This document shows, piece by piece, positions 44,361 through 54,182 of a stretch of 64,000 bases of DNA. The stretch comes from Collinsella tanakaei YIT 12063 (GTDB lineage Bacteria; Actinomycetota; Coriobacteriia; Coriobacteriales; Coriobacteriaceae), in contig NZ_JH126468.1 in NCBI RefSeq assembly GCF_000225705.1, forward strand, positions 109,875 to 173,874, in the 5' to 3' direction. The notes below the pieces were generated by a model, which saw nothing but the letters and a program-made list of their open reading frames with translations, did no database searches and was not told the DNA's origin. Made by a program: the position numbers and the translations under genes. How positions within the stretch are numbered: the first letter of the stretch is position 1; each line of letters begins with the position of its first letter.

Positions 44361-44831
44361 TTACAGATTGGCTTGTGGACGAGGATCGGCGGCATCGCTC
44401 GGCGCGGCATCGCTCGGCGCGGCGACGCACGCGGAATCGACGTCGCCCGCAGCCGCGTCGCCCGCGGACGGTTCATCCTCGTCCGGAGTCTCTATCTCAA
44501 GCGACACAATATCCAACTCGCGGCCGCGCAGCAACATGGTCTGCCCGCTGCCGCACTTAGGGCACCGGCAATGGAAGCGGTCGTGGTCGAACTCCTCGCC
44601 GCATTGCACGCAGGCACTGCGAGGGTGCACCCGCTCCACGATCATCTCGCTCTCAAGGGTAAGGGGGTCCTCCTCGCGCAAGGCCTCCCAAGCAAAATCC
44701 ATGGCCTCCGGAACGGTCTCGCACATGTCGCCGATTCGCACGGTAACGGAAACGACGCGCGAAGCTCCCGCCTCACGCGCCGTCTTGCAAGCCACATCTA
44801 GAATTCCGGAAACAATTCCGAGTTCATGCAT
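44361..44831 (-). CDS. hypA: Hydrogenase nickel chaperone HypA
   Basis: 156 residues. The Ni site MHELGIVSGI (His2) and zinc site CVQCGEEF...CRCPKCGS are present. Residues 1-115 match HypA; the last ~35 residues are an Ala/Asp/Ser-rich extension. It partners HypB 13 bases downstream. No hydrogenase structural genes are in the window. Confidence 0.94.
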   Translation of the reverse strand: MHELGIVSGILDVACKTAREAGASRVVSVTVRIGDMCETVPEAMDFAWEALREEDPLTLESEMIVERVHPRSACVQCGEEFDHDRFHCRCPKCGSGQTMLLRGRELDIVSLEIETPDEDEPSAGDAAAGDVDSACVAAPSDAAPSDAADPRPQANL

Positions 44832-44840
44832 GCGTCTTTA

Positions 44841-45626
44841 TTACTCCTCTTCGTCCTCGTCATCATCAAACAGGCTCAAGCGGCCCTCTTTGAGGCCGGC
44901 TTTGCCTTCGCGCTTAACAATGACGATGCGGGTCACGGCAAGCGCGATCTCGTACAGCGCCAGCATTGCCGCGTACATATACGCCATGGTGACAGGCGAA
45001 GCGTCGGGCGTGACGCAGCCGGCAACAACCAGCAGCACAACGTAGACGTAACGCCATGCCTCACGGAACTTGACATACGGGACGATGTGGAACACCGCAA
45101 GGTAGAAGACGATAAGCGGCAACTCGAACGCAACGCCAAAGCCGATCATGAGGAGAAGCTCGATATTGATGTAGTCCTCCAGCATGGGCATGGCCGTGCC
45201 GATCGCCTCGGATTCACCGATAAGGAAACCAAAGGCGGGGTTGATGATCACAAAGTAGCAGAAGATGACGCCCAGGAAGAACAGCGCGGTGGCGCTCACG
45301 ATGGTGGGAACCACCCAACGGCGCTCGTTGGGCTTGAGCGCGGGCAAAAAGAACGCGAGGATCTGCCAGATAATCATGGGCGTGCACATAACAAGGGCAA
45401 GCTTGAACGCGATGGAGAATCGCAGGCTGAAGCCGCCCAGCGCCGTCATGACGTAGAACTCGTCCGCGAACTCGCGGATGGGATCCTGCAGGATATCGAT
45501 CACGGTAGGCGTGGCGAAGTACAGAACAAGGGAGGCGGAAAGAACGGAGACCACCACAATGGTCAGGCGGCGACGCAGCTCACCCAAGTGGTCAAACAGC
45601 GGCATTCGCGCGGGTCCGATGGGCAT
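44841..45626 (-). CDS. tatC: Twin-arginine translocase subunit TatC
   Basis: 261 residues, six membrane segments. Conserved MPLFDHLGELRRRL near the N-terminus with the signal-binding Glu, and AFELPLIVFYLA. The C-terminus is acidic (DDDEDEEE). ATG overlaps the TatA/B stop (TAATG), so they are coupled. Exports folded proteins, such as hydrogenase and molybdoenzyme subunits, consistent with hyp and moa genes in the window. Confidence 0.95.
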   Translation of the reverse strand: MPIGPARMPLFDHLGELRRRLTIVVVSVLSASLVLYFATPTVIDILQDPIREFADEFYVMTALGGFSLRFSIAFKLALVMCTPMIIWQILAFFLPALKPNERRWVVPTIVSATALFFLGVIFCYFVIINPAFGFLIGESEAIGTAMPMLEDYINIELLLMIGFGVAFELPLIVFYLAVFHIVPYVKFREAWRYVYVVLLVVAGCVTPDASPVTMAYMYAAMLALYEIALAVTRIVIVKREGKAGLKEGRLSLFDDDEDEEE

Positions 45627-46276
45627 TACTGCTCACCCCCTTCTGCAGAGGCGTCGGCGGACGAGGAATCGGCGGCGTCATCGGTCGCAGGCGCATCGGC
45701 AGCGGCCTTGCGCTTGCGGGGACGGCGGGCGTAGAGATCCTCGGTGGTGCGGACCGCGGGTTCCTCCTCAGCGGGCTCAGGCTGGTCGGCAGCATCGACG
45801 GACTGACCGGCGGTCGCAGTCGGAGCGGAAACGTTAGCATCGCCAGCGTCACCTGCTGCAGAAGCGGCATCGATCGAGGCGGCGCCGTTTGCGTCCCCGG
45901 ACTCGGCGGCCTCCGCCTGGGCGGCAGCAGCTTCCTTCTCGGCCTTCTCGGCGGCGAGGCGGGCGCGGCGCTCGGCGAACGTTTCCTTGCGGCGCGGCAT
46001 GGGCTCGCCCACGGAATCAAGGTCGCTATCGTCTTCTGCCGTGGAAGAGGTGGACGAGGATCCGCTCTTCTTCGGCTTGACCGGAGCCGCTGCAGCTGCG
46101 GTCATGGGATCGATGACCTCGGACTGAACCACAGAGGTCATCTTCTCCTGCGTCTCGCGGAACTGGCGAAGGGCACGGCCAAGCGTGCGGCCAATCTGCG
46201 GGAGCTTGTCGGGTCCAAATAGCAGGAAACCAAAGATCACAATGATCATCAGCTCCGTGGAACTGATTCCAAACAC
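45626..46276 (-). CDS. Twin-arginine translocase TatA/TatB-family subunit
   Basis: 216 residues. N-terminal helix FGISSTELMIIVIFGFLLFGPDKLPQIG is the TatA/B signature, followed by an amphipathic helix (LGRALRQFRETQEKM). The rest (~150 residues) is Ala/Asp/Glu/Ser-rich, unusually long for TatA and more like TatB. No second TatA-like gene is adjacent, so it may serve both roles. Confidence 0.9.
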   Translation of the reverse strand: MFGISSTELMIIVIFGFLLFGPDKLPQIGRTLGRALRQFRETQEKMTSVVQSEVIDPMTAAAAAPVKPKKSGSSSTSSTAEDDSDLDSVGEPMPRRKETFAERRARLAAEKAEKEAAAAQAEAAESGDANGAASIDAASAAGDAGDANVSAPTATAGQSVDAADQPEPAEEEPAVRTTEDLYARRPRKRKAAADAPATDDAADSSSADASAEGGEQ

Positions 46277-46417
46277 GGCGCCTCCAAGAATTCTCGGTAC
46301 ACCAAGACCCGTCGCAAGGGCGCCGGGCCTCGAAAATAGACAACTTTATTAGTATAACCAACGCTTACGCTTCCGAGCATGGACTTACGCAAGCTTTACG
46401 CTGCGCGGAGGCGAACC

Positions 46418-46732
46418 TTACGCAGCGGTGATGCCGATCTCCTTGTCAAGACCAAGCAGCTGCGCCACGCGCAAGACGCCGGGTTGGGCGTTGACGGCGA
46501 CAAAGCGCTTACCGTGCTCTTCCGCGTGATGAGCCGCGCCAACCAGCACGCCAATGCCGGTGGAGTCGATGTAGGAGACCTCGGCAAAGTCCAGCTTGAC
46601 CTCCTCGGTGGGCTGCTCAAGGGCAAAGTCGATGGCGTCGCGCAGCTTGGACGCGTTGGAGATGTCGACCTCGCCGGTCACGGAGATGAGATAGCACTCA
46701 GGGGTGGGATTGGTGGTAATTACCAGCTCCAT
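46418..46732 (-). CDS. STAS-domain anti-sigma factor antagonist
   Basis: 104 residues, single STAS domain: GEVDISNASKLRDAI and the phosphorylatable serine in VSYIDSTGIGVLVGA near residue 57. SpoIIAA/RsbV-type proteins bind an anti-sigma kinase when unphosphorylated. No anti-sigma or sigma gene is adjacent. Confidence 0.92.
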   Translation of the reverse strand: MELVITTNPTPECYLISVTGEVDISNASKLRDAIDFALEQPTEEVKLDFAEVSYIDSTGIGVLVGAAHHAEEHGKRFVAVNAQPGVLRVAQLLGLDKEIGITAA

Positions 46733-46786
46733 GTTGATGCTCCTTGCACTCGAAGTGTTAGTAAGATACCGGGCTCCAAAGCCGCG

Positions 46787-47500
46787 CTACGCAGCGTCGC
46801 TTTGAGTGGATTCAAGGTTAGTCAGACGCTGCTGGGCATACGTCTTGACCTGGTAGGTGTCCTCGGGATCAGCCTCGATCGCCTTGTTGTAGGCGTCCTT
46901 GGCGTCATCGATGCGGCCCTCGTTCTCGTAGAACATACCAAGGTTGGCCCAAGCGGGTCCAAACGTGGAATCGGCTGCCACAAAATCCTCAAGCGCCGCG
47001 ATGGCCGCGGTATGGTCGCCCGAGTAGAAGACGCAGATCGCGCGGTCGACCTCGGCGGACTTAGAGCCGGGATTGCGCTCGATATAGGTGTCGTAGTAGC
47101 TGATCGCCTGCTTAAAGAGGTCGATGGCGTGCTGCTGATCCTCGTCCCCTTGAGCATGGCTCATGGCGGCGGTGCCCCAATCAAAGTAGCCGTTGGCCAG
47201 GTTCAGCAGGGTCGACGGGTCGGCGGGGTTGGCCTCGTACTTGGCTTTAAGCTGCTTGGCCGCGGTACCGTACGTGGCGTCGACATCGTCCATGGTATGG
47301 GCGTCATCAGATGCAGCCTGGCTGCTAGAAGACGCGTTGCCGCCCGTCTGCTCGCTTTGCTGCGATGTCTGCTGGCCCTGGGACCCCGCAGGAGTCAGGG
47401 CGCCGGACAGCACCACAACGGCAAGGGCGATAACCGCCACCAGTAGCAAGATCACTATAACGGCGCGGGTGCGCTTGGTCTGCTCTGCGTTGAATGCCAT
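46787..47500 (-). CDS. Membrane-anchored TPR protein
   Basis: 237 residues: one N-terminal membrane helix (about 12-35, TRAVIVILLLVAVIALAVVVL), a Ser/Gln/Gly linker, then TPR motifs (about 95-230), such as ALEDFVAADSTFGPAWANLGMFYENEGRIDDAKDAYNKAIEADP. Likely a scaffold at the membrane. Follows the small membrane protein at 47507 by six bases. Confidence 0.85.
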   Translation of the reverse strand: MAFNAEQTKRTRAVIVILLLVAVIALAVVVLSGALTPAGSQGQQTSQQSEQTGGNASSSSQAASDDAHTMDDVDATYGTAAKQLKAKYEANPADPSTLLNLANGYFDWGTAAMSHAQGDEDQQHAIDLFKQAISYYDTYIERNPGSKSAEVDRAICVFYSGDHTAAIAALEDFVAADSTFGPAWANLGMFYENEGRIDDAKDAYNKAIEADPEDTYQVKTYAQQRLTNLESTQSDAA

Positions 47501-47506
47501 GGCACT

Positions 47507-47986
47507 CTACTCCTGGCTCGCGTCGGCGTTCGCGTTTGCGGACGAGGAGTCTGCGGAAGCGTCGTTTGCGGACGAGGAACCGGAGTCCACCACGGTCGCG
47601 TTGCCATCCTGATCGACGGACAGCTGCGGGTGGCCCTCGGGCAGCTGGGTGGAATCGAGCTCGCCAGCAGACTGGTCTTGTTGCTGGGCCATCTGCTCGC
47701 TAGAGCTACCAAGCTCTGCCAAGGTTGCGGAGGTGCCGATCATGTAGCCAATCACCACGCCCAGGATAAGCGCGATGGCGGCAATCGCCAGCACCATCCA
47801 GAAGGGCGGTGCGTCATTGCGACGAGCGGCATTGCCAGAAGCGGGCTTTTGGTCCGCCGCATCATCGGAATCGCTTGCGTTAGATACGGCCGCAGCCTCC
47901 TGCTCGACCATATCCGCATCAGACGAAGCCGCAGCGGCGTCTGCCTCTATCAGCTCTTGCTCGTCATCGAAGAAATCATCGGTCAT
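47507..47986 (-). CDS. Single-pass membrane protein, unknown
   Basis: 159 residues: acidic N-terminal half, one membrane helix at about 66-88 (MVLAIAAIALILGVVIGYMIG), and an outer Gln/Ser/Ala/Asn-rich tail. No family recognised. It is six bases upstream of the TPR gene, so they probably act together. Confidence 0.75.
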   Translation of the reverse strand: MTDDFFDDEQELIEADAAAASSDADMVEQEAAAVSNASDSDDAADQKPASGNAARRNDAPPFWMVLAIAAIALILGVVIGYMIGTSATLAELGSSSEQMAQQQDQSAGELDSTQLPEGHPQLSVDQDGNATVVDSGSSSANDASADSSSANANADASQE

Positions 47987-48128
47987 GCTTTGAATCCAGT
48001 CAGTTATCTCGGGTACATACCTGGATTATTGTAGCTGCCCCGTGGCATAAGCCCTATGACGGCGTGCGATTTGCAGCAGTTCTGCACGGCCTGGCAAAAA
48101 GGCCCAACCCCCCAGCGATACTTCGCCG

Positions 48129-48833
48129 CTACTTCACCGCGGCATAGACCGCGACGATGCCGCCGGTGCAGTTCTTATACTCCACCTGCGAGAACCCCGC
48201 ATCACAAAGCTCTTGGGCAATAGCGTCTTGCGGCGGAAAAGCCTTGATGGAGTCGCGCAGGTAGTCGAAACCCGAGCGGTCGCCCGTCACCACTCCGCCA
48301 ATAAACGGGATCATATGGGTGAGGTAGAAGCGATACAACGCGCGCCACACCGCGTTAGGCGGCGTACCAAACTCCAGGACCACGTAGCGCCCGCCGGGTG
48401 CCAGCACGCGCGCGGCCTCGCGCATCGCGCGGCGGCGATCAGAGAAGTTGCGCAGGCCATAGGCGCACGTGACTACCGTGAATTCCTCGTCCCCATACGG
48501 GAGATTATGGGCATCGACCACGTTGAGGCCACATGGCACGCCAAGGTTGGCGCCAGCCGTTATGCGCTCGGCTGCGACCTCGAGCATCTCGGGCGTGAAG
48601 TCCGTAAGCTCGATGGAAGCCGGGGGGCACGCTTCGCACAAGGCGAAGGCGACGTCGCCCGTGCCGCCCGCAACATCCAAAACGCAATCGGCGTCCGTGC
48701 AGGCGGCAGTACGAGCGACACGGCGAAGCCAGCTTCGGTAGATACCAAAGCTGGACAACGCGTTAAACAGATCATATCGACGGGCGATCTCGGAAAAAAT
48801 GCCCTTTACTCGCTCCGCGTGGGCGTCAGCCAT
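48129..48833 (-). CDS. menG: Demethylmenaquinone methyltransferase (UbiE/MenG)
   Basis: 234 residues. SAM motif VLDVAGGTGDVAFALCE, FTPEMLEVA and the UbiE motifs YDLFNALSSFGIYRSWLR and CAYGLRNFSDRRRAMREAARVLAPGG. It makes menaquinone from demethylmenaquinone. ATG begins immediately after the aminotransferase stop. Confidence 0.94.
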   Translation of the reverse strand: MADAHAERVKGIFSEIARRYDLFNALSSFGIYRSWLRRVARTAACTDADCVLDVAGGTGDVAFALCEACPPASIELTDFTPEMLEVAAERITAGANLGVPCGLNVVDAHNLPYGDEEFTVVTCAYGLRNFSDRRRAMREAARVLAPGGRYVVLEFGTPPNAVWRALYRFYLTHMIPFIGGVVTGDRSGFDYLRDSIKAFPPQDAIAQELCDAGFSQVEYKNCTGGIVAVYAAVK

Positions 48834-50135
48834 CTACGCGCGCTCTTCCGCTGCGAGCTCGGCCGCGACCAGCTTGACGGCGAGCACCAGCACGTCGAGA
48901 GCCGCCTCGAGCTCCTCTACGCTGGGATAGCTTGGGGCGATGCGAATGTTGGTATCGCGCGGATCCTCGCCGGGCCACGTAGCGCCAGCCGGGGTGAGCT
49001 TGACGCCCATCTGGGCGCACAGGGCGGCGACGCGCTTAGCAGAGCCATCGGGACCATCGAAGGAGACAAAGTAGCCGCCGCGCGGATGGGTCCACGTGGC
49101 GCAGCCGGTGCCGCCAAGGCCCTCGGCAAGCTTGCGCTCTACGGCCTCGAAGCGCGGGCGCATGAACTCCGCATGCTTCTTCATGTGGGAGCGAACCGCG
49201 TCCAGGTTGGGCAGGAAGCGCACATGACGCAGCTGGTTCATCTTATCGGCGCTGATAAGGCCCATCTTGAGGAACGCGGAGACCTCGGCGATGACCGCAG
49301 GCGACGCACCGACGAAAGCAACGCCGGAACCAGGGAAGGTGATCTTGGAAGTGGAGACAAAGGCAACCACACGGTCCTCGTTCTCGGTGCCGCGGGTGTA
49401 ATCGAAGATGTTGGCGAGGTCATCGGTCTCGTCATAGAGGTCGTGCACGCAATAGGCGTTATCCCAGAAGATACGGAAATCCGGAGCGGCCGTCTTCATG
49501 GTCGCAAGACGGCGGACGGTCTTCTCGGAGTAGGTCTCGCCCGTGGGATTGGAATACTTGGGAACGCACCACATGCCCTTGATGCTGGCGTCGCTTGCAA
49601 CCATGGCCTCGACCACGTCCATATCCGGGCCCTCGCCGGTCATGGGAACGGGAACGTTTTCGATGCCAAGGTCGGCCGTGATGCCAAAATGGCGGTCGTA
49701 GCCGGGAGCGGGGCACAGGAACTTGACGGTCTCGCCGTTATGCTTGGCCGAATAATCCGCCCAGGGCTCGCTGCCCAGGCTGCCGCAGCGCCAGAATTGG
49801 CCGCAGATATCATGCTCGAGCAGCAGGCTGGAAGAGCCCAGCACCAGGGTCTGCTCGGCAGGCACGCCCAGCATCTCGCTTGCGAGCGCGCGAGCAGAGG
49901 GGATTCCCTCGAAGAAGCCGTAGTTGGAGCAGTCCACGTTGCCATCGTGCAGGTCCGCGTCCGAACTCAAGATGTCGAGCATGGGACGAGAAATGTCCAC
50001 CTGCTGGGGCGACGGCTTACCGCGCGCCATATCCAGGGCGAGGCCGCGGGCCTTGACCTCTTCAACCTGGGCACGCAGGGCCTCGATGGCCTGAGCCAGG
50101 GCGTCCGCATCCATCTGCTGATACATCGTCTGCAT
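48834..50135 (-). CDS. MocR-like class I aminotransferase
   Basis: 433 residues from ATG 50135 (GAAAGGC upstream; the frame runs to 50204). It matches the Aminotran_MocR (PF12897) family of aspartate aminotransferases: LDMARGKPSPQQVDISRPML, NYGFFEGIPSARALASEML, CPAPGYDRHFGI, KYSNPTGETYSEKTVRRLA, the PLP lysine in FVSTSKITFPGSGVAF and the C-terminal RIAPSYP. Unlike MocR regulators it has no HTH. Confidence 0.9.
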   Translation of the reverse strand: MQTMYQQMDADALAQAIEALRAQVEEVKARGLALDMARGKPSPQQVDISRPMLDILSSDADLHDGNVDCSNYGFFEGIPSARALASEMLGVPAEQTLVLGSSSLLLEHDICGQFWRCGSLGSEPWADYSAKHNGETVKFLCPAPGYDRHFGITADLGIENVPVPMTGEGPDMDVVEAMVASDASIKGMWCVPKYSNPTGETYSEKTVRRLATMKTAAPDFRIFWDNAYCVHDLYDETDDLANIFDYTRGTENEDRVVAFVSTSKITFPGSGVAFVGASPAVIAEVSAFLKMGLISADKMNQLRHVRFLPNLDAVRSHMKKHAEFMRPRFEAVERKLAEGLGGTGCATWTHPRGGYFVSFDGPDGSAKRVAALCAQMGVKLTPAGATWPGEDPRDTNIRIAPSYPSVEELEAALDVLVLAVKLVAAELAAEERA

Positions 50136-50324
50136 GATGAGCCTTTCGACAGAGCGCGGGGCGGGCATGCGCACTGCACCCGCCCCGGCGCCAATACATA
50201 ACACCTTGTCGCAGTATACCCGCCTCGCGCGTCGGCGTCACCGCACACGCGCACGCGTAACGTCTTCAACATGAACACGGGGCGCCCAGGGCGAGGGGCC
50301 GCAGAAGCGTCCGCGACCAAAACC

Positions 50325-50741
50325 CTACGCCAACCGCAGTAGCCGCTCGCGCACGGAGCGCACCTGCACAATCGCGTTTTCGATCTCGCCCTTGAGGTCG
50401 TTGATACGCGCATGGACCATAAGGTCGCTAAAGGGATCATCGAAGAAGAAGTCCGCGAATGTAAGGAAGTCGTCCAGCTCGACGCGAAGCGCGGATCCCA
50501 GATCCACGTCCTGGACCTCTTGGACAAACGCGCGCAGCGCATCCCGCGCAGCATCAAGCTCGGTATTGACCTTGTCGATCTTGCCGTGCTTGACCAAAGC
50601 CGCGAACAGGTCTCCACCCAAAATGTCGAAAATACTCCATCTGCCGGCGGACCTCAGCGTGTCATAGGCGCTTTCAAGATGGCCCAGCGCTGCGTCCGCG
50701 GCGGCGACGGCCTCGTCGCGTTGCTGTTGAGGTGTCTTCAT
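50325..50741 (-). CDS. Conserved hypothetical protein
   Basis: 138 residues, all-helical, no signal peptide or known motif. It contains GRWSIFDILGGDLFAALVKHGKIDKV and a Phe/Asp-rich segment. Nine bases downstream of another small protein (50751-51005), so the two form a pair. Confidence 0.75.
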   Translation of the reverse strand: MKTPQQQRDEAVAAADAALGHLESAYDTLRSAGRWSIFDILGGDLFAALVKHGKIDKVNTELDAARDALRAFVQEVQDVDLGSALRVELDDFLTFADFFFDDPFSDLMVHARINDLKGEIENAIVQVRSVRERLLRLA

Positions 50742-50750
50742 GGCACTCTC

Positions 50751-51005
50751 CTACTCGACCGTTCCGTACATACCGCCCCAGCCGTGGGCCGCAAGCGCCG
50801 AATTGAGCTGGTCGCACAGGCGCTGGCGCTCGTATACCCCGGGGGGAAGCAGGTTGATAATCTCCATAAGGTCAGAGGACAGATCCAATATCTCGCCCTG
50901 GACCACCATATCCAGACGGTCGACCGTCTGGCGTCCCGCGTACAGGCCATCTACCAAACGCTGCAGCTCACCGAACTCCTCGGCCTGAAACGACCCGATA
51001 TCCAT
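50751..51005 (-). CDS. Small hypothetical protein
   Basis: 84 residues, helical, no known family; GGAAG-type ribosome site (AAGGAGGAAGCG) before ATG 51005. Paired with the gene at 50325-50741. Confidence 0.7.
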   Translation of the reverse strand: MDIGSFQAEEFGELQRLVDGLYAGRQTVDRLDMVVQGEILDLSSDLMEIINLLPPGVYERQRLCDQLNSALAAHGWGGMYGTVE

Positions 51006-51191
51006 ACGCGCTTCCTCCTTTATCGACAGTCGCCATCATCCACGGGCGCACCCATCTGAATGCGCGACCACGCCTGACGCCTCCCTGCAGAAGGCCGCGA
51101 TCGCGCTCGCAGCATAATCTACCATGCAGACGCGACCAGCCCCGCCGCGGTATCGTCAGCCCAAGAAAACGGCTGTTCCTCGTTCAAATAT

Positions 51192-51228
51192 AAACGGTCC
51201 GGCAACCGTCGAGGCAACCGGACCGTTT
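51192..51228 (-). terminator. Terminator of nhaA
   Basis: AAACGGTCCGG/CCGGACCGTTT perfect 11-bp arms; T-rich sequence ATATTTG follows on the minus strand. Confidence 0.8.
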
Positions 51229-51294
51229 GCATATATCGCTATACCCATGAGCCGGTCAACGAAAACCCGCTCGTTTTGCCCGTGCGATCGAAGC

Positions 51295-52719
51295 CTATTC
51301 CGCAGCCTCGACATGCACCTGCTGGGGTTTGGGAGCATCCTTGGAGGTAGGCTGCGGCGCGCGAAGCTTTGGACGAGTAACCCTGCTCATCACGAGCATT
51401 CCCAGCACGGCGGCGGTCACCGACCCGCACAGGATAGCGGCCTTTGCCGCCAGCAGCTCGAAGGGCTCTGAGGGAAACGCCAGGCCGGAGATGAGGATGG
51501 ACATGGTGAAGCCGATGCCGCCCAACACGCCCACGCCGGCGATGTGGCCCCAGGTGACGCGGCGCGGCAGCTCGGCGATGCCGCTCTTCACCAGGATGAA
51601 CGTTACGCCCACAATACCGATGGGCTTGCCCAGCAGCATGCCAAAGTAGGTTCCCAGCGCAACGGGGTCGGTCGCCAGAGCGACCAGGTCAACGCCCACC
51701 AAGCGCACCTGCGCGTTCACAAAAGCGAAGATGGGCAGAATCAAGAAATTCACCGGCGTAGAGATGGCGCGCTCCAAGCGAACCAGCGGAGGCGACACGC
51801 GATGCATGATGCGCTCGACGCCCACGGCCGCGCGGGTAAAATCATGCTGACCCAACACGTGCGCGTCATCATCATACTTATCCGCCAAATCCGGCAGGCT
51901 CTCTTGCAACCAGTTGGACAGGTTGCTCAGCTGAACGCCTGAGCGCGCCGGAACGGCGAACGCCACGATAACGCCTGCAAGGGTTGCATGGATGCCAGAT
52001 TTAAACAGGCAGAACCACAGCACAAGGCCAAGCACCATATAGGGGGCAAGGCGAAAGTACTGGCGTATATTCAGCAAGACCAAAAGCACCGTCACCAGCA
52101 CGGCCATGGCAAGCCAGAAAAGATCCGGCGTGTGCCCGTAGAAAATAGCGATCGCCAAGATAGAGATCAGGTCATCTGCAATGGCAAGCGTGGTGAAGAA
52201 CACGCGCACGCCGGCAGGAACCCGGTTGCCCAGCAGCGAGAGCACGCCCAGCGCAAACGCGATGTCGGTCGCCATGGGAATCGCCCAGCCCTGGGTCATA
52301 CCGCCCTTGTTGAGAAACGAGTAGATGCACGCGGGCACCACCACGCCGCCCACGGCCGCCAACATGGGCAGCAGGGCTTGACGGGGCTTCTTGAGTTCGC
52401 CCACCGTCATTTCATATTTGAGCTCGATGCCAACCAAGAGGAAGAAGATCGCCATGAGAAAGTCGTTCACAAACAACTCAACGGACATCGAAGCCGAGAA
52501 ATGACCGATGCCTATACCTATGGGCTCGGACAAGAATTGATGGATGGGCTCATAGGCATCCGTGTTGGCGCAGATCACCGCCGCGATCGCAGCGATAACC
52601 ATGACGGCGGCGGAAACGGTGCCGTTTTCCGTGATGACCTCGTATGCGTAGCGGCGCTTGATACGCTTGCGCTGAGTCTCGTTGAACAGGTGCGGGCTTG
52701 CTGCCATGGCGGCTCCCAT
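51295..52719 (-). CDS. nhaA: Na+/H+ antiporter NhaA
   Basis: 474 residues, longer than E. coli NhaA (388) through loop and terminal extensions. The ion-binding Asp pair is in LAIADDLISILAIAIFYG; MATDIAFALGVLSLLG is the other signature. About 11-12 membrane segments. The start could be ATG 52719 or the second ATG at 52707. It exports Na+ in exchange for protons. Confidence 0.94.
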   Translation of the reverse strand: MGAAMAASPHLFNETQRKRIKRRYAYEVITENGTVSAAVMVIAAIAAVICANTDAYEPIHQFLSEPIGIGIGHFSASMSVELFVNDFLMAIFFLLVGIELKYEMTVGELKKPRQALLPMLAAVGGVVVPACIYSFLNKGGMTQGWAIPMATDIAFALGVLSLLGNRVPAGVRVFFTTLAIADDLISILAIAIFYGHTPDLFWLAMAVLVTVLLVLLNIRQYFRLAPYMVLGLVLWFCLFKSGIHATLAGVIVAFAVPARSGVQLSNLSNWLQESLPDLADKYDDDAHVLGQHDFTRAAVGVERIMHRVSPPLVRLERAISTPVNFLILPIFAFVNAQVRLVGVDLVALATDPVALGTYFGMLLGKPIGIVGVTFILVKSGIAELPRRVTWGHIAGVGVLGGIGFTMSILISGLAFPSEPFELLAAKAAILCGSVTAAVLGMLVMSRVTRPKLRAPQPTSKDAPKPQQVHVEAAE

Positions 52720-52769
52720 CTTGTTGGACGCTATCCCGCGTCACCGCGCGCTACGGGATAAAAAACAAA

Positions 52770-52792
52770 AAGCCCCGCATCGCGCGAGGCAT
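52770..52792 (-). terminator. Terminator-like hairpin upstream of nhaA
   Basis: GCCTCGC/GCGGGGC stem followed on the minus strand by TTTTTGTTTTTT. It may back up the ppaC terminator at 52976-53027 and insulate nhaA. Confidence 0.65.
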
Positions 52793-52975
52793 CGGCGTCA
52801 ATCGCTTGACCAATCTATGGTACCCATCCCACCCATAGGCGACCCGCGCCCTCAAAAGCGACTACAGAGCGATTACAAAATTCGCTCCACAGATAACGCG
52901 TTTTTGACGATTATCTATGAAGAGACCTAGTCTGAGGCGGGCGCATGTGCCATAAGGTTTCCACCCCGGGTACAA

Positions 52976-53027
52976 AGCCCCGGATACCCAGCGAGACCAC
53001 GCGTCGGCCTCAAAGGTATCCGGGGCT
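52976..53027 (-). terminator. Terminator after ppaC
   Basis: Perfect 13-bp arms AGCCCCGGATACC (52976-52988) and GGTATCCGGGGCT (53015-53027); TTTGTACC follows on the minus strand. Confidence 0.75.
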
Positions 53028-53051
53028 AAACAGTTTTATAGCGAGCAGAAG

Positions 53052-53996
53052 CTACTCGGCAGCAGCCAGGATGGGAGCGGCAACCTGCTTCTTGCGGGAA
53101 AGCACGCCGGGCATCCACACGCCGTCGGACTCGTCCGCAATACCAAGGCCCTTCTGGGCAGCAGCGGTATCGCCCTCCAGCAGCACCTGGGAACCCTCCT
53201 CCATGATGTCGGTGAGGCAGAGCACGATACCGTCGGCGCCCTTCTCGGCCTGATAGGCGCGCATGGCCTCGCGGATCTCCGGAATCATGCCAAGGGCGCG
53301 GGTCTTGTCGACGGTCTCGTACTGGCCGATGAGCAGGCTCTTGCCGGCAACCTCGAACATCTTGATGTCGTTGCCGACCATCTGCTCGGCGGTGAAGGAG
53401 CCGGACGGACGGGTGAGGAAGACCTCCATACCGAACTTGACCGGGTCGACGCCAATCTGGTCGCCCAGCTTCTTAGCGATGGCGGCGTCGATGGCGGTGG
53501 CGGTGGGGCTCTTGAGCATGAGGGTGTCGGTCATCATAGCGGAGAGCAGGAGCTTGGCCTGAACGTCCGTGGGATCGACGCCAAGAACCTCGAACAGCTT
53601 GGCGACGATGGAGCAAGAGGAACCCCAGGGCAGCGCGACGATGTGCAGCGGGGCGGCAGTGGTGAAATTGCCAAAACGATGGTGGTCGACAACACCGGCG
53701 ATCACGGCGTTCTCAAGGCCGGTGACGGACTGGCCGGGCTCGTTGTGATCGCACAGAACCACCAGCTGGGCCTCTTCGCCCTCGGCGGCGGGCTCGATAG
53801 CGTCGATCAGCGTGGGAGCGGCGACGCCGTTGTCCTCAAGCAGCTTAGCGGACTCGGCGGGCAGCGGCCCCAGGCAGCAAGCCTGGTAGGTGTTGCCATC
53901 GAACTCAACCTGGTTCAGCAGCTGGGACAGCACGACGGACGACATGATGGCGTCGTTATCGGGGTTCTGGTGACCAAAAACTAGAACGTTGCTCAT
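53052..53996 (-). CDS. ppaC: Manganese-dependent inorganic pyrophosphatase
   Basis: 314 residues, family II pyrophosphatase of the DHH superfamily. Metal motifs VFGHQNPDNDAIMSS near the start and VVDHHRFGNF near residue 105; C-terminal substrate motif RPSGSFTAEQ. It hydrolyses pyrophosphate. GGAGGGAA precedes the ATG. Confidence 0.96.
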   Translation of the reverse strand: MSNVLVFGHQNPDNDAIMSSVVLSQLLNQVEFDGNTYQACCLGPLPAESAKLLEDNGVAAPTLIDAIEPAAEGEEAQLVVLCDHNEPGQSVTGLENAVIAGVVDHHRFGNFTTAAPLHIVALPWGSSCSIVAKLFEVLGVDPTDVQAKLLLSAMMTDTLMLKSPTATAIDAAIAKKLGDQIGVDPVKFGMEVFLTRPSGSFTAEQMVGNDIKMFEVAGKSLLIGQYETVDKTRALGMIPEIREAMRAYQAEKGADGIVLCLTDIMEEGSQVLLEGDTAAAQKGLGIADESDGVWMPGVLSRKKQVAAPILAAAE

Positions 53997-54182
53997 TGGT
54001 TCCCTCCGTTAAACAGATGGTACTCGGATGCTCATTATCCTAGCACGTTACAGCAGGGCCACCCGCTGCATCGCCCCATCTTAATGTCGGGAACCTTTTG
54101 CTTTTTAATCCTTCTCGTCCGCGCCCTGTTCATGCAATCGGTATCCTTCTCTATGCTGCATTGTTTTAAGGGGGGGGATCAT

